Below are positions 1 through 12,800 of a DNA stretch of 64,000 nt, in pieces (position 1 is the first letter of the stretch; each line of letters begins with the position of its first letter). The notes beneath the pieces were generated by a model, which was given only the letters and a program-made list of their open reading frames with translations, was not told where the DNA came from and did no database searches. This stretch comes from Vanessa cardui (taxonomy: Eukaryota; Arthropoda; Insecta; Lepidoptera; Nymphalidae), in assembly GCF_905220365.1 (NCBI RefSeq), contig NC_061147.1, forward strand, positions 7,874,001 through 7,938,000, given 5' to 3'. The position numbers and the translations under genes are program-made.

Positions 1-792
1 GCTGCAGCCTGCTGAGCCCCATCGGATCAGCGAGCCCCGGTGCCACTTGCCCCAGACCTATATTCAGTGCCAGCTCTCCACCCACTCCCATAGGCGTTCC
101 GACTTGGCTCAGCCCGAGTAGTGGGGTATCGGTTGCTATTTGTAATGGAGTCGTTAAGTTTGTAAGGTTTGGTTGTAATGTACCATTAAATAGGGTGGAA
201 TTAATCGTGCTCGGGAAGGGGAAACTTTGCGGCATCGTCGACTGGAGATGGGTAGACGTGACATTGGGTTGCACGGAGGTCTGCACGATGGAGCCGCCCG
301 CCGACTCGCTCAGCATCTGCTTCATGTCCACCGGCCTGTGGTCGGTGACCGTTTGTGGCGCGTGCGACAGCTGCGTCGGCAGAGGGTACTGGTGCGTAGG
401 AACAAATTTATCTGAAGGAATGGCTTGAGTCATTTGCGTCGCCACCGGCGCGGGCGGTTCCGGCTGTGTGACTGGTACGGCTTCCGGCTGCTGAACGGGC
501 ACCGGTTGCGAAACGGGCGCCGGTGCCGGCTCCGGTTCCGGGAGACCGTTCACTTGCGGCTCGCGGGGCGGTTCTTTGGTGACTTCGGCTACTTTTGGAG
601 CCTCTACCGGTTTATCCGACTCGGCGGACGTCCGGTCGACTTTTTCCTCCGGAACGTCCTCGCCGCGGTCTACGACGGGACTGACTAGAAATCTCGAAAT
701 CTTTCGAGTGGGTTTTTGGGATTTCTTCTCGCCGTTAGATTCCATACTACCGGACCTATCCGCCGTCGATCCTCCATCCGACTGATTAGAAC
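1..792 (-). CDS. Wnk: WNK exon 21 (partial), RFxV-containing Pro/Gln-rich tail
   Basis: Open to the window edge (264 codons). It starts after ctag at 793 in phase 1. The motif RKISRFLVSPV (DNA 83-94 within 600s, i.e. 683-694 for RFLV; residues about 1631-1634) fits the RFxV docking motif through which WNKs bind Fray/SPAK/OSR1 CCT domains, and is followed by SPVV as in vertebrate WNK RFxV sites. After it come a repetitive Pro/Val/Glu segment and a Gly/Leu-rich stretch at the left edge. The end of the gene is outside the window. Confidence 0.9.
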
Positions 793-3771
793 CTAGGAAT
801 TAAACCAGATTCTTTTTTACACACAATTATTACAATATTTAATCAGATCATTGCAAATAAACGCCTGCGCGCGTCGAACCTACTAGAACATATGTAACTA
901 ATCTCAACCAATACAAATATTACCTATAGACGAGGCCGTGCTGATCTTCCGCGCCAGCGTGTCGACGGTCGGCAGGGTCGCGGCGAGAGGCGGGGCGGGC
1001 GGCAGGGCGGCGACCGGCGTGGGCGGCTCGGCCTCGTCCGCCAGCTCGGCCAGCGCGATGCTGTCCTGCGAGGCGGTGGGCGTGGTGCACTCGGAGTTGT
1101 CCTGATTGGAATCCGTTAGATTTTCGTCGCGCTCCGTGGTCTCGGAGTCGTAGTCCGTCTGAAAGCAGACGAGGGCGGTCAGTGCGTTCCTGCGGCGGAG
1201 TGCGAGGGGGCCGGTGGCGGCGGGCACGCACCGGGTTCGATTCCCGGCCGAGTCGATGTAGATTACCATTAGTTTTCTATGTTGTCTTGGGTCTGGGTGT
1301 TTGTGGTACCGTCGTTACTTCTGATTGTCCATAACACAAGTGCTTCAGCTACTTACATCGGGATCAGAGTAATGTATGTGATGTTGTATCTTATTTACCT
1401 TGTCGATGTTGAGGCGCAGGCGGCCGGGCGCGCGCGCCAGCGCGGGGTCGCGCAGCTCGCGCACGATGTCGCCGATGAGCTCCGTGAACGCCCCGCTCTG
1501 CCATTCGGGCAGCAAGTTGTTCGCCACCTACGCCGCCTTCGTTAGTCACGGGAGCTTGGACAGTACCAACGTGTCGCTACTGTCGCTACTGCGCGGTACG
1601 GTGTACTTACAATATGTGTATTTAATTTGGTATCATGCACATACAAGGTTTCAAACTTGTTCGTCTTTAATTTAAAAAAAATATGTTGTATGATTTATAA
1701 AATATTCACATTCACAGCATTATTTCTTATGAAAAGAAACATGACGTTAGAATCGTTTAAAAAATAAAAATCACGTGACATTAAATACATGCGTGTAAAA
1801 AAAAAAAAAAGCCCTGCTGAGTTTCTTTCGCCGGTTCATCTCAGGTCAGGGTGTTCCTTTTTCCGAACCGGTGGTAGTGTTTATTTGACAATAAACTAAG
1901 TAAGTGTAATGCTTCTATATTGAATAAAGGAATTTGAGTTTGAGTTTGTGATATCGCACTTACAAGATTATTGGCGAGTTCTTCGGGGTTGACATCTGGC
2001 ACGTGGAACTTGAAGGTTACGGTCTTCGACTTGGACTCGAGCAGGCATTCGACCACGGTGTTGTCGTCGCTTATCGTCAGCAACGTGAGACGGGGAAACT
2101 TCTCTTTCTCTCGAGAACGCTTCTTCGAACCACGACTTTTCTTTTCGCTCGTTATAGGAGACGGTACCGCCGTGCCTAAAGTGTTTCACAATACTTAAAC
2201 TTACTTACATATTCTTACGATGGTCCTCCTGAGCGTAAGAATATGTACTATTTAAATTAAAATAAAAAAAATAGTTTTTTATTTTAAGATTCTCGAAATA
2301 TGATCGTCTGATTTTTTACACGACTATTAAACAATTATGTTTACATATAATACGTATTTCGAACCTAATATTTAGTAAAACCTACGCACTCATGTTTTAT
2401 GGATGGAACTTTTTAAAACGTAGCGATATTTTAAAGTATGGCAACTAACCAGATATATATAATCAATGCTCACCTTCTTGTTGTTGAGTTTCAGCTTGTT
2501 TTTCTTCAACGGAGCTTAGTTCCGGCTGCCGTATCGCCTCAGCGTGTGTCGCACCCGAGGGGAACTCTGTCATCGGGGTGTGGAATTGTTCTTTGTGACA
2601 ACCATTTGGCACGAAGGCTTCTTCGGCTTGAATGCTTAGTTGCTGAGGCACCGTATCGTGGACTTGATTTTGAGGTTTGACTTCTTGGGGCACCTGGGTA
2701 GGCAGAGAGGCTGGAATTGACGAAGGTATCGAAGTAGCATTCGACGTCGACACGGTCTCCACCTGCTGATACTGTGTCACAGGAGGATTTTGAGGTAATG
2801 TTGTAGGAACTGTAGACGGTATGGATGATTCGACGGAAGTGTACGCAATGTTTGGCATAGTTTGCACAGGCTGACTCTGTTGGTAAATTTGCAGAGGATT
2901 GGCAGTAAAATTTTGCACAGGTGTGCCTTCATGACTAGATATCTGCCTTTCGTTCTGCTGCATTAAGCTGAAATTTTGCATCATCATATTATGAGGAAGC
3001 GATTGGCCCTGCATTGGTTGCACTTGAGGATGGTACGGTTGCTCTTCGGACGGTTGCTTTTGTAACTGTTTCTCTACATATTGTTGATTCTGATACTGCA
3101 TTTGATCCATCGACATCTGGGGCTGGAGAAGCGGTTTTTGCTGATGATACTGTTCGGAAACTACAGGTTGTTGATGATCGTGAACCTCCGTTGTGCTTAT
3201 TTGGCTTTGCTCTGATCCTTGGCGTGTATATATAGGCCGTTGTGCTCGTAATATCTCCTCCACTTTCTGCTGCTGCTGTCCCATTAGTTGCTGTTTTTGG
3301 GCCAACAATGCTAAATTTTGCTGATCTATTATATTCTGTTGGGTTTGCAATTGTAACTCCTGTTGAGCTAAATATTGTTGTTGTTGCAAGTTTCGTATAT
3401 GCTGCGGCGATAGAGTTTGTCCCGGCATTTGCATCTGCTGGTGAGTTATTAATTGTTGCTGAAGTACGAGCTGCTGCTGTGCTAACATTTGCTTTTGCAT
3501 ATTTAATTGTTGTTGAGCTTGAGCTACTTGGTGCTGAGCTTGCGCCACTTGCTGCTGTTGCGCGAGAATAGTAGGATCTACAGCCGACAACAAGTTTGGA
3601 TGCATAAACTGCTGATTTTGCTGAAAATTCATACTTTGACCAGCCGATTGTTGCAACTGTGCATTCATTAGATTCTGCTTCTGTTGCATGGATTCCTGCT
3701 CTTGCAGAGCATTTTTTTGAAGTTCGTTTTCGGCTTGCTGATTTATGATTTGTTGTTGTATTTGCTGTGGA

Positions 3772-3803
<32 letters not shown>

Positions 3804-6800
3804 TTGTTGTTGATGTTGTTGTTGCTGCTGCTGTTGTTGTTGTTGCTGCTGCTGTTGTTGCTGTTGTGCCTGCTGCTGCTGCTGCAAAAGTTGTTGCTGT
3901 TGCATTTGTTCTGATTCGGAGTCTTTTCTTGACTGCAACGTATCCGGCCTGTGTATAATCTGAGCTAAAATATTTTGTAAGTTTTGTAAGGATGGGTCTA
4001 ATACTTGATTCGAAACGAGATTCGTTTGAGGTCCAGTCATCATATTCTCCTGGGCCGTAAATTGCTCCTCCAACTGTTTTTGTTGTATCGCCGCTGCCTG
4101 ATGAGCGATAATGTTCTGTTGCTGCTGTATTATTTGCTGCTGCAACGCTTGATTCTGATTATTAATTTCATTCGCTACTAACTGTTGATTTAATAAATTC
4201 GGTTGTAGTGTATTTTGCTGCGGTTCGAAAAGAGCTTGCTGGGCCTGTTGTTCCATCAAAACTTGGTTGGTTACCGTTTGTTCTAACATCTGCTGATTGA
4301 GGAGATTCTGTTCCATCATCACCTGCTGTTTGAGATTTTGTTCTAGAAACTGCTGCTGCTGAAGAAGCTGCTGCTGTTGCAAGATTTGCTGGTCGCCCGT
4401 AAGAGAAGGTGACATGCGTGCCTGCATAAGATTATGCTGAAACAATTTCATGGCTTTTTCTTCATTATTAAGATGCTGCTGAAACTGATGCTGTAGAAGC
4501 TGTTGTTGAGCCTGCAGCAGTTGAGATTGTTGATCTAGCCTAGACACATAAATTAAAATCCATATAGCAAATGCATTTACGAATATATACATATCTAAAA
4601 ATATTACAGCTTAACGACTTACTGTACGGATGCCAGAGTCTGCTGTGGACCAACACCATTTAGCAGACCAGCCTTCACTGGATCCACTGGACCCGATTGT
4701 TGTTGGTTCTGGATCATTTTAACCTTTAACCGATAAATTCATAATGGAAATCTTTTCAAATCATCGTTTTCAACTAAACGAAAAATATTATAACCTGCTA
4801 CAAACCTGTCTCAACTGCTGCTCCAAAAGTAATTGTTGCTGCATATTCTGTTCATTAATCAATTCCTGGTTGAACAGCATCTGAGCTTTCTTCTCACTCC
4901 TTTCGCTAAAAATAAACAAAGACTTGGATTAAAACAAACACCAATATAACATTGACATTTCTTCTCGGGCCTTATTTGCAAAAGTAAAAAAAATTTTTTT
5001 TACGATTCTTTTTGCGAATTTTGTGACTTCTAGAGGAAAGAGTAAAAGCGAATAACTTGAACTATAAGGAAATGGGCAAAATTACGACGTCTAGTGGAAA
5101 AAAATCTCTAGAAGGAAACTGTCATCAAAACTGAGCACCAACTGTTATGATGTTTCCAACTGAGTCCAGTCAGAAACTGATGAATATTAATGAGACAAGA
5201 GCCGCAATCCAACTTTTAAAAAAGACATTTGATGGGTATGAAAATGAACAAAAAAAAATTTTCAAAAATTATTATACCTAAATATCAAAACCATATGAGA
5301 CCTCGTCCTTGACATTGTAATATTTAAAATAAGAGATCTACAGTCTAGAACCAAATAATCAAACTAATTATGTAAGACCTATTTTCGAAAAAAATACTTT
5401 TTACTTAATTTTGTGTATTATATACAACATACTTTGATTTCAAATCACAGACAATTTTTTTTATAATAAATTTTGTTTATGTAAATAAACGTAAATAAAT
5501 TACGGACAGAAATATATTTTCATTTCACAACGATGCAGAGCACGCGAGGTCGTGTAACTGATGGAATTTAGCGCGTGCCAGTCGTTGTTAGGGTTGCCAT
5601 GACTACGTTAAGTATATCGAGAAACAATCAGACGTTTAAAGAAATCTAGACTTTGGATAAATTTCAAATATTGGATATTTTTAATATTATCTGATTTTAA
5701 AGGAAACATTAATTAATTTGATCTTTAATGTGTAACGATAATGCCTATATAATACCAGCGACGAGAAGGACGAAATATTTTAATGAGAATTAAATTGTTT
5801 CCTTTTAAAAACTTACCATCGATTTCAAATAAATATCTTAAAGTCATAACACAAACCATATGAATTAAATCAAATTTAAGACTGAATTAAATTTGTATAA
5901 AACAAAATCATAATAAGACTGTTCATCTGAAATACCTTTAACGATATATGAAAATTCAAGAAAAATCAAGAACAATGTGAAAGTCGCAAGAAACTATTGT
6001 TTGAGACACGCGATACGGTTCAGTTTAGAAATCGATAGCTTATAGGTACAAAGACCTTATATTATTATCGGTTCTATATAAAGCTAAGTTTGCTAAAAAC
6101 CACTTCTCTCAATAAATAATATCTTCAATCCATGATGTCAAAAAAGTACGATCAACAAAACATCAAATTTTTGTTTAACTAGATTAGTACGCAGAACAAT
6201 AAAAAAATAATTTGCAATGCAAAAGGATAACGATCGATGTTTTGCCACAAGATTATATGTTTTAGGACAATTAAATAAAAACCAGTATCGCGTGGGATCG
6301 GAATTCATCGACGATATTTATAGTACGTTCTTAAATTTAACATATTTAATGTGATATCTTATAGCAAAGATACAACTCGTCAGTCAAACAAAAACAAATA
6401 TACGATAAATGACAGTGTTTACGAATTAATTATAGATGTCGATGACAGCAATAACATCGCAATGATCATCATCGTGTCATCGTAAACACTCTTCACTGTC
6501 ACATAAAAATAACACACGTGTGATGCACAACACTACCATACAATGCCAAGACACATTACACACAGACACACACACACATACATTAAAGCACCGTAACGAG
6601 ATAACAAATAAAAACGATCGCGACCAACCTCACAGAGAGCATTTTTTTATATATACAATAACGTCAGTTTACCACCAAATCCGTTGTGCAAATCTCCGGT
6701 ACACATAATGTACTGCAGTTATCGCGTCAGAGCAATTAATTACGCGCAATGAAGCGTCAAAATAAGCATTTGAATTGTGATGACGTTATGCGAGAACGAC

Positions 6801-9800
6801 TGAGCATCAATGACTGCTTTGTTTTTGTTAACCGACAAGACATAACCAAGAAAAGTAATGAGTTAAGCTGTTTATCCGTGATATACAATTAAAAAAAGTC
6901 ATTGCTGCTATTTTTCACTGCATTGTAAAATGTACCCTATAAACTATGTATTTAAAATAATAAATCACGTAAATCTATAGCTCCGTTACGGTGTGAAAGG
7001 GAACAAGCGACGAGACTTTCTCATAACAGACGCGACTTATGTGATACAATCACAATACAAGGTTGAAATGAATACTAAAAAAAAATCGGACTGCATAAAA
7101 CCTTCCAAGTTACGTTTTACACGTACCGACACGATTAGAAATACGAATTCAGGGTCGCGACATATAATCTACATTCTGTGTGCCGACATCCGTCTACTAT
7201 GAATATACAATACATCATAACGATATACGAGTTATGAATACAATGAGATCCATTGCTGATTTCTTATCTTTGTTTTAAATAGCTCTACTTACATAATAAT
7301 CATTCGACGTTGAAATATAAAAACTCTGCGAACACAATAGTTTATTTGCTAAGCCTTATAAAAATCCACATATATGGAATTCATGAAATATTAAGCCAAT
7401 TATATTTAACAAATTTGTTTTATCTTTTACGTAATACGATTTATAAATGATTTAAAATTATAATTAACCACTAGGCCCGCGAATTCGTACGCGTTTGAAT
7501 TTAACAAAAAATATTGTTTTAACCTAAGTTACTCCTTATTACATCAGCTATCTAACAGTCAAAGTGCTATCAAAATCGGTTCAGCTGTTCCCAAAAAGAA
7601 ATAATGACAAACAAAAGTTGTAATAACTGTTATCTATTTTTAGGCATCGTGTTTACATACTGATGCATTTAAAAAAAGCGGTTATTTTAATATTACAAAC
7701 AGACATTCCAATTTTATTATATGTATAGAAGTATGAACGACCTTGTGCCTTTATAAGTTAATACGACAAATTATTATGTATGCATTATTTTGTAGATATA
7801 ATTTCGCGAACAAAACCTTGTAACTTTTTAATTTAATCAATAAAACAGAAAAACGAATGAGCAAATTATTAACCCTGTGGCAAAAGAAGACTGTTATAGT
7901 TTTATCGTGAAAGAGTAACAAACATACGTACATCAATCCTCACAAACTTTCGCAGTTATAATATGAGTAGTAGAGATGGCCCAGTGGTTAGAACGTGTGC
8001 ATCTTAACCGATGATTGCGGGTTCAAACCCAGGCAGGCACCGCTGATTCATGTGCTTAATTTGTCTCTATAATTCATCTCGTGCTCGGCGGTGAAGTAAA
8101 ACATCGTGAGGAAAGATGCATGTGACAAATTTCATAGAAATTCTGCCACATGTGTATTCCACCAACCCGCATTGGCACAGCGTGGTGGAATATGTTCCAA
8201 ACCTTCTCCTCAAAGGGAGAAGTGGCCTTTACAACAGCAGTGGGAATTTACAGGCTGTTGTTGTAAATATGAGTAGGATTTCAAATATATAAATGCATAC
8301 ATATTGTAGTGAGACGAAGGTATTCCTTTATCGATATCGATATTTTGCCCTTCGTATGTAAACATCGTAGCTTGCATTATCAGTACCGACCACCGATGAC
8401 CACACTGGTCAGTGAGCGTCAAACACTGCGGTTATATAAGACTAGTTATATAAGACTGACCGGTTGAGGCTGATGAGCTGCGACTTGAGCAGCTTGAAGA
8501 CGATCCTGGCGTCCTCCTCCATGATGAGGCCGGCCTTGGCCATGTCCTTGGCGACCTCCTCGCAGTCGTCGTGCTGCATGTCGAACTCGAACTGGATCGC
8601 CTCGTTCTCCTTGTGTGTGTACGACCTGCGTCCACCGAGTGCCGTATTAGTATACATATATTATATTAGCAATGGCTGTTTTCGAATTTAATCAAACCAA
8701 ATAAAAACAAAATACACTTTATTCAAGTAGGCTTTTACGAGTGCTTATGAATCGTCATTTAACAAACTATATTCAGTGAAGCTATCACCGGTTCGGAGTC
8801 CAGATTCAATCATTTGTCGCCAGCAACCCGGGCCGGCTTCGCATTGTACGATTTATTATGGAAAACATGATATAGTATAAACGTATATTATACTCTTCAG
8901 CGCTCAGAAATAAAGTAGCTATATACCAATTAAAACGTACAAACAAACAAATTTAACCTTTATACATTTATTGATATGATACACAATACTCGCGTAAACT
9001 GAATAGTAAATATGTTAATTAGCATTAACATATTATAATAATACATATTATTATAATTTCTTTATATATAGTAATTCATTCAGAGAGTATTGAACGTTAT
9101 CAATTGCGTCATCAACGCGATTCCTGCAATCATTACATTGACAGTGATTTCACACTCTTTAGTAAATATCACTACATTCAAAAAACTTGAACAAATTGTA
9201 TTTTCAATAAAAACAGCAATCTAAATATATAAAAATCAATGTAAATTTATTTATGCGTTCCTTTATGATATAGGCAAGCGGGCAAATGGTCACACCTAAT
9301 GGAACCATTCCTTGCATCGCTAATGAGCCACTAACTTTAAAGGCTGATGTTACACTTGCTCGCTCATCCTTCAAATCGGCACGCAGCAATACAGTATTAC
9401 TGTTTGGCGATACAATATGTTGGGATTCTCCCCAGACAGGCTTGCACAGAGCTCTAACAAGTGGTAGTGATTTCTATGCTATTGATTCGATTGTGATAAT
9501 ACTTTGCACAGGTACTGAGTACCCTAGAAGATTGTTCTTCTATCTTACGGGTAGATTTTGATGTAAGCATTCGCAAGACTGAGTTTTACGATTTATTTTT
9601 AAATATTACCGTTTCTTTGGATCGATGATCTTCAATCGGAACTGTATCTTGGTGATGTCCGATGACGTGACGAGGTCTCGGCCCACGATCTCGAGCCGGA
9701 GGCCGATGTCCTCGCCGAAGAACTCGTGGTTAAGCAGATCTTTCACTTTGGGCCTGAATGGATTTTTTTTCAAATTGTAAGGCAATAAAATCAATGCGAG

Positions 9801-12800
9801 TAATTCGTAAAAGTATTTTTTACTAAGTTTATATACATATACTTTATTAAAAGTACGTTTCATACCTGTCGGCTTTGTTAGGCTTAATACACGACTCGAT
9901 GATGTCCTTCACTTCCGGTATTGTCACTTTCTCCAAACTTTGAGGCTTAACACCCTAAAAGGAAAATGTGAAATTAATATTATTCCATTTACATACCAAC
10001 GCAAAATTAAATTTAAAAATAACTTCATTAGAAAATTGATTTGAACAAACTATTTTTTTTTATATTAGCTGATTATCTCAGCTAAGAAACACTCGCTGTA
10101 GGGGTACTCGCCGGTCGCCATCTCCAGCATGCACATGCACATGTACACTGCCCACTCACCGAGACCACCTTCTTGTATATCTGCGCGGGGCCGCTGCACT
10201 CGCTGTAGGGGTACTCGCCGGTCGCCATCTCCAGCATGCACATGCACATGTACACTGCCCACTCACCGAGACCACCTTCTTGTATATCTGCGCGGGGCCG
10301 CTGCACTCGCTGTAGGGGTACTCGCCGGTCGCCATCTCCAGCATGCACATGCACATGTACACTGCCCACTCACCGAGACCACCTTCTTGTATATCTGCGC
10401 GGGGCCGCTGCACTCGCTGTAGGGGTACTCGCCGGTCGCCATCTCCAGCATGCACATGCACGTGTACACTGCCCACTCACCGAGACCACCTTCTTGTATA
10501 TCTGCGCGGGGCCGCTGCACTCGCTGTAGGGGTACTCGCCGGTCGCCATCTCCAGCATGCACATGCACATGTACACTGCCCACTCACCGAGACCACCTTC
10601 TTGTATATCTGCGCGGGGCCGCTGCACTCGCTGTAGGGGTACTCGCCGGTCGCCATCTCCAGCATGCACATGCACATGTACACTGGCCACTCACCGAGAC
10701 CACCTTCTTGTATATCTGCGCGGGGCCGCTGCACTCGCTGTAGGGGTACTCGCCGGTCGCCATCTCCAGCATGCACATGCACATGTACACTGCCCACTCA
10801 CCGAGACCACCTTCTTGTATATCTGCGCGGGGCCGCTGCACTCGCTGTAGGGGTACTCGCCGGTCGCCATCTCCAGCATGCACATGCACATGTACACTGC
10901 CCACTCACCGAGACCACCTTCTTGTATATCTGCGCGGGGCCGCTGCACTCGCTGTAGGGGTACTCGCCGGTCGCCATCTCCAGCATGCACATGCACATGT
11001 ACACTGCCCACTCACCGAGACCACCTTCTTGTATATCTGCGCGGGGCCGCTGCACTCGCTGTAGGGGTACTCGCCGGTCGCCATCTCCAGCATGCACATG
11101 CACATGTACACTGCCCACTCACCGAGACCACCTTCTTGTATATCTGCGCGGGGCCGCTGCACTCGCTGTAGGGGTACTCGCCGGTCGCCATCTCCAGCAT
11201 GCACATGCACATGTACACTGGCCACTCACCGAGACCACCTTCTTGTATATCTGCGCGGGGCCGCTGCACTCGCTGTAGGGGTACTCGCCGGTCGCCATCT
11301 CCAGCATGCACATGCACATGTACACTGCCCACTCACCGAGACCACCTTCTTGTATATCTGCGCGGGGCCGCTGCACTCGCTGTAGGGGTACTCGCCGGTC
11401 GCCATCTCCAGCATGCACATGCACATGTACACTGCCCACTCACCGAGACCACCTTCTTGTATATCTGCGCGGGGCCGCTGCACTCGCTGTAGGGGTACTC
11501 GCCGGTCGCCATCTCCAGCATGCACATGCACATGTACACTGCCCACTCACCGAGACCACCTTCTTGTATATCTGCGCGGGGCCGCTGCACTCGCTGTAGG
11601 GGTACTCGCCGGTCGCCATCTCCAGCATGCACATGCACATGTACACTGCCCACTCACCGAGACCACCTTCTTGTATATCTGCGCGGGGCCGCTGCACTCG
11701 CTGTAGGGGTACTCGCCGGTCGCCATCTCCAGCATGCACATGCACATGTACACTGGCCACTCACCGAGACCACCTTCTTGTATATCTGCGCGGGGCCGCT
11801 GCACTCGCTGTAGGGGTACTCGCCGGTCGCCATCTCCAGCATGCACATGCACATGTACACTGCCCACTCACCGAGACCACCTTCTTGTATATCTGCGCGG
11901 GGCCGCTGCACTCGCTGTAGGGGTACTCGCCGGTCGCCATCTCCAGCATGCACATGCACATGTACACTGCCCACTCACCGAGACCACCTTCTTGTATATC
12001 TGCGCGGGGCCGCTGCACTCGCTGTAGGGGTACTCGCCGGTCGCCATCTCCAGCATGCACATGCACATGTACACTGCCCACTCACCGAGACCACCTTCTT
12101 GTATATCTGCGCGGGGCCGCTGCACTCGCTGTAGGGGTACTCGCCGGTCGCCATCTCCAGCATGCACATGCCGAACGCGTACACGTCCACGGACTCGTCG
12201 TAGTGCTCCTCGTACATCTCCGGCGCCATGAACTCCGGCGTGCCTGCGACCAAACGCAGCGTGTGTCACACCGAGACAATCAGTCTTAGGAATAATAGGT
12301 GGTAAAGGATTTTACATGTTACGTGATCCCGTTTTAGCTAATGCGATTGCATGTTACACCACGTATAAAAGCGTGCTCAGAATGGGATGGGACCTTCCGA
12401 GACCGTAACCGAGCGGTCGGCACGCTGGCATTGGTGCTCGCTAGATGATGTGTAGTCTCGATTTTTGCTCGTGAATTGAAGCTGTATTATTTTAGAGAGA
12501 GAAAGAGATATATTAACAACCTAAGTATTACGCACTTACACAGACATAATCTTCTAAAATTATATTACGATTTACTTGGATAAAGATTGCAGTAAGAATG
12601 CCAGTAAGAACGTCTATAAGGCATTCTTACTTTATTTTGACCTGGTTCCATCCCATTCCAACAACACTAGTGAAAAAACGCTGCCACTTGCATAATAATA
12701 ATACTACATACTTGTCATACTATGCATATAAGATTAGAAGTTGTTTTTCATTGATTAGTAGTATAGATAGATGCATTATAGAATATTTAAAAGATTCTGC

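Noticed and set aside
3242..3958. Plus-strand frames rich in Leu, Val and Ala (3242-3571, 3684-3914 and 3767-3958)
   Set aside because: Antisense of the WNK Gln-rich exon; the CAG/CAA repeats read as Leu, Ala or Val on the other strand.
6540..6600. CRISPR-like or other ordered repeat
   Set aside because: Only a short (CA)n stretch; no spaced repeats, and the genome is clearly eukaryotic.
7972..8050. tRNA gene
   Set aside because: The tRNA-like A/B boxes belong to a SINE that recurs at least eight times with the same non-tRNA body.
10065..12289. Dozens of overlapping 97-106 aa frames on both strands
   Set aside because: They are products of the 107-bp tandem array read in non-coding frames. 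Only the rightmost minus-strand copy belongs to real WNK exon 11.
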